Below are positions 14,505 through 18,403 of a DNA stretch of 18,403 bases, one piece after another (position 1 is the first letter of the stretch; every line of letters starts with the position of its first letter). Under the pieces are notes generated by a model that searched no databases, had not been told where the DNA came from, and saw nothing but the letters and a program-made list of their open reading frames with translations. Origin of the DNA: Caulobacteraceae bacterium (GTDB lineage: Bacteria; Pseudomonadota; Alphaproteobacteria; Caulobacterales; Caulobacteraceae); assembly GCA_020852035.1 (NCBI GenBank), contig JADZBR010000086.1, positions 1-18,403 of the forward strand. Direction: 5' to 3'. A program made the position numbers and the translations under genes.

Positions 14505-16043
14505 GTGACCGCCGCCGCCAGTCCCCCGCCAGGCCAGGACGCCTTCTACGCGCGCGCGGCGCTGTGGCTGACGCTCGCCCTGACGCTGGCGCGGATTCTC
14601 GCGCTTTTCGCCACGCCCCTGGAGCTGCATCCGGACGAGGCGCAGTACTGGCTGTGGTCGCGCGAGCTGGCCTTCGGCTACTATTCCAAGCCGCCGCTGA
14701 TCGCCTGGGCGATCTGGGCGACGACTCAGATCGGCGGCGACGCCGAGCCCTGGGTGCGACTTTCGGCCGCCCTGTTCCACGCGGTCGCGACCCTGGCGGT
14801 CTTCGCGCTCGGCCGGCGGCTCTATGATTCGGCGACCGGCTTCTGGGCGGCGGTGTTCTACGCCCTGATGCCGGGGGTGCAGCTCTCCTCGCTGGTGATC
14901 GCCACCGACGCGCCGCTGCTGCTGTTCTACGCCCTGGCGCTGCTGGCCTATGCGCGGTTCCTGGCGGACGGCGGCTGGCGGTGGGCGGCGCTGCTCGGCC
15001 TGGCGGTCGGCGCGGGGTTCCTGGCCAAATACGCGGCAGTCTACGCCCTCGTCGGGCTCGCGCTGCATGCGGCGCTGTCGCGCGAGGCGCGGGGCCGCTG
15101 GCGCCTGCCCGCCGGGCTGGCGGCGGCCGGGGCCTTCGCCCTGGTGCTCGCCCCGAACGTCCTCTGGAACCTGCAGCACGGCTTCGCCACCGTGCAGCAC
15201 ACCGCCGCCAACGCCGGCTGGGAGGGGCGGCTGTTCAACCCCGGCAAGCTCGCCGAGTTCCTCGCCTCGCAGTTCGGGGTGTTCGGCCCGCTGCCGTTCG
15301 CGGTGCTGATCGGCGGCGCCGGCCTGCTCGCCGCCCGGCGCAGGCTGCAGCCGGCCGACCTGATGCTGCTCTGCTTTGCACTGCCGCCGTTCGCCATCGT
15401 GGCGGCCCAGGCTTTCATCAACCGCGCCAACGCCAACTGGTCGGGCGCGGGCTATGTGGCCGGCGCGGTGCTGGTCGCCGCCTGGCTGGTGCGCTGGCGC
15501 GCCAAGCGCTGGCTGATCGCCAACGGCGCCTTCCAGGCCGGGCTCGCCGTTCTCTTCCTGGTCATGGTCGTCTCGCCGCCCTTCGCCGACCGCATCGGCG
15601 CGGGCAACAGCTTCAAGCGCGTGAAGGGTTGGGCGGCGATGACCGACAGCCTGCTGGCCCGCGCCCGCCAGGAGCCGGGGCTGACGGCGGTGGCGGTCGA
15701 CGACCGCTTCCTGTTCAACGCCGCCGCCTATTACGGCCGCCGCGCCTGGGCCGAGCCGGGGGTTGCGCCGCTGGTGATGTGGGTGCGCGAGATCCACCCG
15801 CTGAACCAGGCCGAGACCGAACGCCCGCTCACCCGGGCCAACGGCGGGCGGGTGCTGGCCGCCAGCCTGATCGAGCCCTTCCGCCAGGAGTTCAAGGCCG
15901 ACTTCGTCCATACCTCCGGTCGCGAGATCGTCAGCGTCACCCTCGACGGCGACCGACGCAAGCGGCGGATGGAGCTGTTCGTCGGCGAGGGCTTCTCGCC
16001 GCGGCCGCGCGATCCCGCTACCGGCCTGCCCACACCGCCTTGA
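14505..16043 (+). CDS. ArnT/GT39-like membrane glycosyltransferase
   Basis: The protein, about 512 residues from GTG 14505, is a polytopic inner-membrane glycosyltransferase of the PMT/ArnT type, which moves sugars from polyprenyl-phosphate carriers to lipids or proteins on the periplasmic side. The hallmark is the first periplasmic loop after the first helix: ELHPDEAQYWLWSRELAFGY followed by SKPPLIAW, with the acidic pair Asp44-Glu45. Around ten further hydrophobic segments follow, then a soluble C-terminal region from about residue 410. The start is uncertain: the frame is open from TTG 14352, but the extra 51 residues are low in hydrophobicity and unlike the family. GTG 14505 has no strong ribosome-binding site. 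It is divergent from the TonB-receptor gene, and its last 26 bases overlap the end of msrA. Acceptor and donor are unknown; lipid A or another surface glycan is likely. Confidence 0.88.
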   Translation: MTAAASPPPGQDAFYARAALWLTLALTLARILALFATPLELHPDEAQYWLWSRELAFGYYSKPPLIAWAIWATTQIGGDAEPWVRLSAALFHAVATLAVFALGRRLYDSATGFWAAVFYALMPGVQLSSLVIATDAPLLLFYALALLAYARFLADGGWRWAALLGLAVGAGFLAKYAAVYALVGLALHAALSREARGRWRLPAGLAAAGAFALVLAPNVLWNLQHGFATVQHTAANAGWEGRLFNPGKLAEFLASQFGVFGPLPFAVLIGGAGLLAARRRLQPADLMLLCFALPPFAIVAAQAFINRANANWSGAGYVAGAVLVAAWLVRWRAKRWLIANGAFQAGLAVLFLVMVVSPPFADRIGAGNSFKRVKGWAAMTDSLLARARQEPGLTAVAVDDRFLFNAAAYYGRRAWAEPGVAPLVMWVREIHPLNQAETERPLTRANGGRVLAASLIEPFRQEFKADFVHTSGREIVSVTLDGDRRKRRMELFVGEGFSPRPRDPATGLPTPP

Positions 16044-16593
16044 GCGCCGGCTCGCGGCCGCAGCCGACCTTGTAGGCGTTGTAGCGCGCCGGGTTCCTGC
16101 GGGCGAAATCCTGGTGGTAGCCCTCCGCCGGCCAGAAGCGAGCGGCGTCGCGCACTTCGGTGGCCACCGGCTTGCCGAGCAGCCTGGCGACGTGCGCCTT
16201 GGCGGCGGTGGCGGCCTGGCGCTCGGCGTCGCCGCTCACGAACATCGCCGTCCGGTAGGACGGCCCCTGGTCGCAGAACTGCCCGTTCGGGTCGGTCGGG
16301 TCGATGTGGCGGAAGAAGTAGGCGACCAGCGTCGCATAGTTCACCCTGGCCGGGTCGTAGCTGACCTTCACCGCCTCCAGGTGGCCGTCATGGTTCTCGT
16401 AGGTCGGCCGCGCCGAGGTCCCGCCGGCATAGCCGGACACCACTCCGGTGACCCCCGGCAGCTTCTCCATCGCCTTTTCCGCCGACCAGAAGCAGCCGCC
16501 GGCGAAGACGGCGGTCTGGGTGGCGGCCGCGGCGGGGCCGGCGGCCAGGCCGGCGATCAGGGCCGCGGTCGCGGCGGCGCGAAGACGGATCAT
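16018..16593 (-). CDS. msrA: Peptide methionine-S-sulfoxide reductase, probably periplasmic
   Basis: MsrA reduces the S form of methionine sulfoxide in proteins and free methionine. The catalytic motif GGCFWSAEKAMEKLPGV carries Cys34 (counted from ATG 16593), with GYAGG, HDGHLEAVKVSYDP and HIDPTDPNGQFCDQG as further family blocks. Cys178 near the C-terminus (YKVGCGREP) is a candidate resolving cysteine. The N-terminus IRLRAAATAALIAGLAAGPAAAAT is a clear signal peptide, so the enzyme should act in the periplasm, unlike the usual cytosolic form. Starts at 16593 (GGAG close before it), 16611 (ATG) and 16629 (TTG) are all possible and all keep the signal sequence. The gene lies downstream of scoB on the same strand and overlaps the glycosyltransferase gene by 26 bases, tail to tail. 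No msrB or msrPQ gene is adjacent. Confidence 0.92.
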   Translation of the reverse strand: MIRLRAAATAALIAGLAAGPAAAATQTAVFAGGCFWSAEKAMEKLPGVTGVVSGYAGGTSARPTYENHDGHLEAVKVSYDPARVNYATLVAYFFRHIDPTDPNGQFCDQGPSYRTAMFVSGDAERQAATAAKAHVARLLGKPVATEVRDAARFWPAEGYHQDFARRNPARYNAYKVGCGREPALKAVWAGR

Positions 16594-16646
16594 CGCCTCC
16601 AAGATGCGCATGAGCCCCGAGGACGGCAAGGCCGGGGCCGCCGGTC

Positions 16647-17300
16647 TCAGCCGAGCGCGACTTCGAGCGGCGGCTCGGTCTTGGCCTTCACCTCGTCGAG
16701 GGTGATCCCCGGCGCCAGTTCGGTGACCCGCAGGCCCCCGGGCGCGACCTCGAAGACGCCTAGGTCGGTGACCACCAGGTCGACCACGCCCTTGCCGGTC
16801 AGCGGCAGGGAGCAGGCGTTCACCAGCTTGGGCGCGCCGGACTTCTCGACGTGCTCCATGACCACCACCACGCGCTTGACGCCGGCCACCAGGTCCATCG
16901 CCCCGCCCATGCCCTTCACCATCTTGCCGGGCACCATCCAGTTGGCGAGGTCGCCGTTGGCCGCCACCTGCATGGCGCCCAGGATCGAGAGGTCGATGTG
17001 GCCGCCGCGGATCATCGCGAAGCTGTCGGCCGACGAGAAATAGGATGAGCTGGCCAGTTCGGTGATCGTCTGCTTGCCGGCGTTGATCAGGTCGGGGTCG
17101 GCCTCGCCCTCATAGGGGAAGGGACCCATGCCGAGCATGCCGTTCTCGCTCTGCAGGGTCACGCTGACGCCGGCCGGGATGTAGTTGGCCACCAGGGTCG
17201 GAATGCCGATCCCGAGGTTCACATAGAAGCCGTCCTTGAGCTCGCGCGCGGCGCGCTCGGCCAGCTGGTCACGGGTCCATCCTTTGGAGTCCTGGGCCAT
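16647..17300 (-). CDS. scoB: Succinyl-CoA:3-ketoacid CoA-transferase subunit B
   Basis: The 217-residue beta subunit of the heteromeric 3-oxoacid CoA-transferase moves CoA from succinyl-CoA to acetoacetate, allowing use of ketone bodies. The catalytic glutamate lies in SENGMLGMGP (Glu52), the family signature, and NLGIGIPTLV near residue 28 is the conserved beta-subunit opening. GKMVKGMGGAMDLVAG and VNACSLPLTGKGVVD are further conserved blocks. ATG 17300 shares its A with the TAA of scoA (TAATG), so the two are translationally coupled and make the A2B2 enzyme. The PcaJ subunit of 3-oxoadipate CoA-transferase is the close alternative; no other pca genes are near, which favours ScoB. msrA follows 53 bases downstream. 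Confidence 0.93.
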   Translation of the reverse strand: MAQDSKGWTRDQLAERAARELKDGFYVNLGIGIPTLVANYIPAGVSVTLQSENGMLGMGPFPYEGEADPDLINAGKQTITELASSSYFSSADSFAMIRGGHIDLSILGAMQVAANGDLANWMVPGKMVKGMGGAMDLVAGVKRVVVVMEHVEKSGAPKLVNACSLPLTGKGVVDLVVTDLGVFEVAPGGLRVTELAPGITLDEVKAKTEPPLEVALG

Positions 17301-18022
17301 TACGCGGCGCTCCCTGCGGTTTCGCGTGCGCGGGTGGTGACCCGCTCGATGCGCTTTTCGAACACCGGCCCCTTGAGGATGCGGTCCACATAGATGCCGG
17401 GCGTGTGGATGTTGTCCTTGTCGAGGGCGCCCACCTCGACCAGCTCCTCGACCTCGGCGACGCAGACCTTGCCGGCCGTCGCCATCATCGGATTGAAGTT
17501 CCGCGCGGTCTTCCGATAGACGAGGTTGCCCTCCGCATCGCCCTTCTGCGCCTTGACGATCGAGAGGTCGGCGACGAGGCCGCGCTCCATCACGTACATC
17601 TCGCCGTCGAACTCGCGCACCTCCTTGCCCTCGGCCACCAGGGTGCCGACTCCCGTCCTGGTGAAGAAGGCCGGAATGCCCGCGCCGCCGGCGCGGATGC
17701 GCTCGGCCAGGGTGCCCTGCGGGTTGAACTCCAGCTCCAGCTGGCCCGACAGGTAGAGTTGCTCGAACAGCTTGTTCTCGCCGACGTAGGACGAGATCAT
17801 CTTCTTGATCTGCCCCGACTCCAGCAGGAGCCCGAGACCGAAGCCGTCGACGCCGCAGTTGTTGGAGACCACAGTCAGGTCCTTCGTCCCCGCCTCGCGG
17901 ATGGCCGCGATCAGGTTTTCCGGGATACCGCAGAGGCCGAAGCCGCCGGCCATGATGGTCATGCCGTCGAAGAGGACGCCGGCCAGCGCCTCGACGGCCT
18001 CGGTTCGCACCTTTTGAGCCAT
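17300..18022 (-). CDS. scoA: Succinyl-CoA:3-ketoacid CoA-transferase subunit A
   Basis: The 240-residue alpha subunit of the same enzyme carries the CoA-transferase family I signature DGMTIMAGGFGLCGIPENLI at about residues 19-38. It also has VVSNNCGVDGFGLGLLL, the SSYVGENKLFEQLYLSGQLELEFNPQGTLAERIRAGG region (glycine-rich, CoA-binding) and FFTRTGVGTLVAEGKEVREFDG. All are typical of ScoA. ATG 18022 has GGAG 6 bases before it. Subunit B follows with a one-base stop/start overlap. The gene is divergent from the KefB-like antiporter gene across 151 bases that must hold both promoters; I could not pick out clear boxes there. PcaI is the alternative family name, less likely without pca neighbours. 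Confidence 0.94.
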   Translation of the reverse strand: MAQKVRTEAVEALAGVLFDGMTIMAGGFGLCGIPENLIAAIREAGTKDLTVVSNNCGVDGFGLGLLLESGQIKKMISSYVGENKLFEQLYLSGQLELEFNPQGTLAERIRAGGAGIPAFFTRTGVGTLVAEGKEVREFDGEMYVMERGLVADLSIVKAQKGDAEGNLVYRKTARNFNPMMATAGKVCVAEVEELVEVGALDKDNIHTPGIYVDRILKGPVFEKRIERVTTRARETAGSAA

Positions 18023-18173
18023 GTCGTTCTCCGGATTGCGGCGGGTTCAGGCGGCTTTTGCCTCCTGGCGGCCGCTACGGCAACCGATCTTGCCGCAGCG
18101 CAGCAAGAATCTCGGCGGGAGTCGACCCGGCGGGCCGGCTGGTCCAGAACTTAGGCGTCCACGGGAGAAACGG

Positions 18174-18403
18174 ATGGCGGCGGAAGCAGGTGTGAACCTG
18201 ACACAGGTGGTGGCCGTGCTGGGCGCCGGCATCGTCGCCGGGCCGCTGTTCAAGCGGCTCGGGTTCGGTTCGATCCTCGGCTACCTGGTCGCCGGGGTGA
18301 TCATCGGCCCCTTCGGCCTGAAGGTGTTCCGCGAGCCCGAGACCATCCTGCACGTCGCCGAGTTCGGCGTGATCATGTTCCTGTTCATCATCGGCCTGGA
18401 GAT
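18174..18403 (+). CDS. Monovalent cation:proton antiporter (KefB/CPA2 type), 3'-truncated
   Basis: This is the first 76 codons of an integral membrane transporter running off the right edge. ATG 18174 follows GGGAGAAACGG, a good ribosome-binding site. The product opens with a short polar lead, then hydrophobic helices: LTQVVAVLGAGIVAGPLFKRLGF, GSILGYLVAGVIIGPFGLKVF, and ILHVAEFGVIMFLFIIGLEM at the window end. The GYLVAGVIIGP block followed by AEFGVIMFLFIIGLE is characteristic of the KefB/KefC/CPA2 family, which exchanges K+ or Na+ for H+. Whether RCK/TrkA-N domains follow cannot be seen. It is divergent from scoA. Confidence 0.9.
   Translation, partial: MAAEAGVNLTQVVAVLGAGIVAGPLFKRLGFGSILGYLVAGVIIGPFGLKVFREPETILHVAEFGVIMFLFIIGLE

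Noticed and set aside
18047..18353. Short minus-strand frames between scoA and the antiporter gene
   Set aside because: They start inside the antiporter coding region and have no ribosome-binding site. One ends in a protein-like stretch, but nothing else supports it.

Overview
The window is compact, GC-rich chromosomal DNA from an alphaproteobacterium. The most likely group is Caulobacterales (Caulobacter, Phenylobacterium or a relative). This rests on strong G/C third-position bias, the alphaproteobacterial type of SerC followed by SerA, a large Oar-like TonB-dependent receptor with a carboxypeptidase-regulatory-like domain, and short G/C-only intergenic hairpins. The genus cannot be fixed from sequence reading alone. 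No rRNA, tRNA, CRISPR array, insertion sequence or phage gene was seen.

Layout. Positions 1-2568 (+) hold the serine branch: the 3' part of serC and a full serA, separated by a G/C hairpin. A GFA-type zinc protein (2619-3026, +) meets, tail to tail, a three-gene minus-strand operon whose genes overlap at ATGA junctions: YadG-like ATPase, YadH-like permease, then a DUF488 protein. Positions 5064-5502 hold an operator-like dyad and small ORFs, including a 53-residue single-helix membrane protein. Next come a GNAT acetyltransferase broken by an apparent 1-base frameshift (5554-6242), a secreted protein of unknown function (6239-7162, -) and a divergent alpha/beta hydrolase (7287-8180, +).

Positions 8165-10763 (-) carry agmatine deiminase and N-carbamoylputrescine amidase, which together convert agmatine to putrescine. 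A solitary ParA-type ATPase with a probable TTG start follows them on the same strand. A good intrinsic terminator at 10819-10853 ends the 1137-residue TonB-dependent receptor gene (10876-14289, -). Divergent from the receptor is an ArnT/GT39-like membrane glycosyltransferase (14505-16043, +). It overlaps a probably periplasmic MsrA (16018-16593, -). Upstream of msrA is scoA-scoB (succinyl-CoA:3-ketoacid CoA-transferase, -). The window ends in the 5' part of a KefB/CPA2-type cation:proton antiporter (18174 onward, +).

Most of this is ordinary core and housekeeping content, and I see no clearly new multi-gene system. The points most worth a second look are the broken GNAT gene, the coupling of a DUF488 gene to an ABC-2 exporter, the dyad and back-to-back micro-ORFs at 5064-5502, the solitary ParA behind aguA-aguB, and the fact that all four convergent gene pairs overlap at their 3' ends. 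All start sites and functions are inferred from sequence reading and family knowledge; no database search was run.
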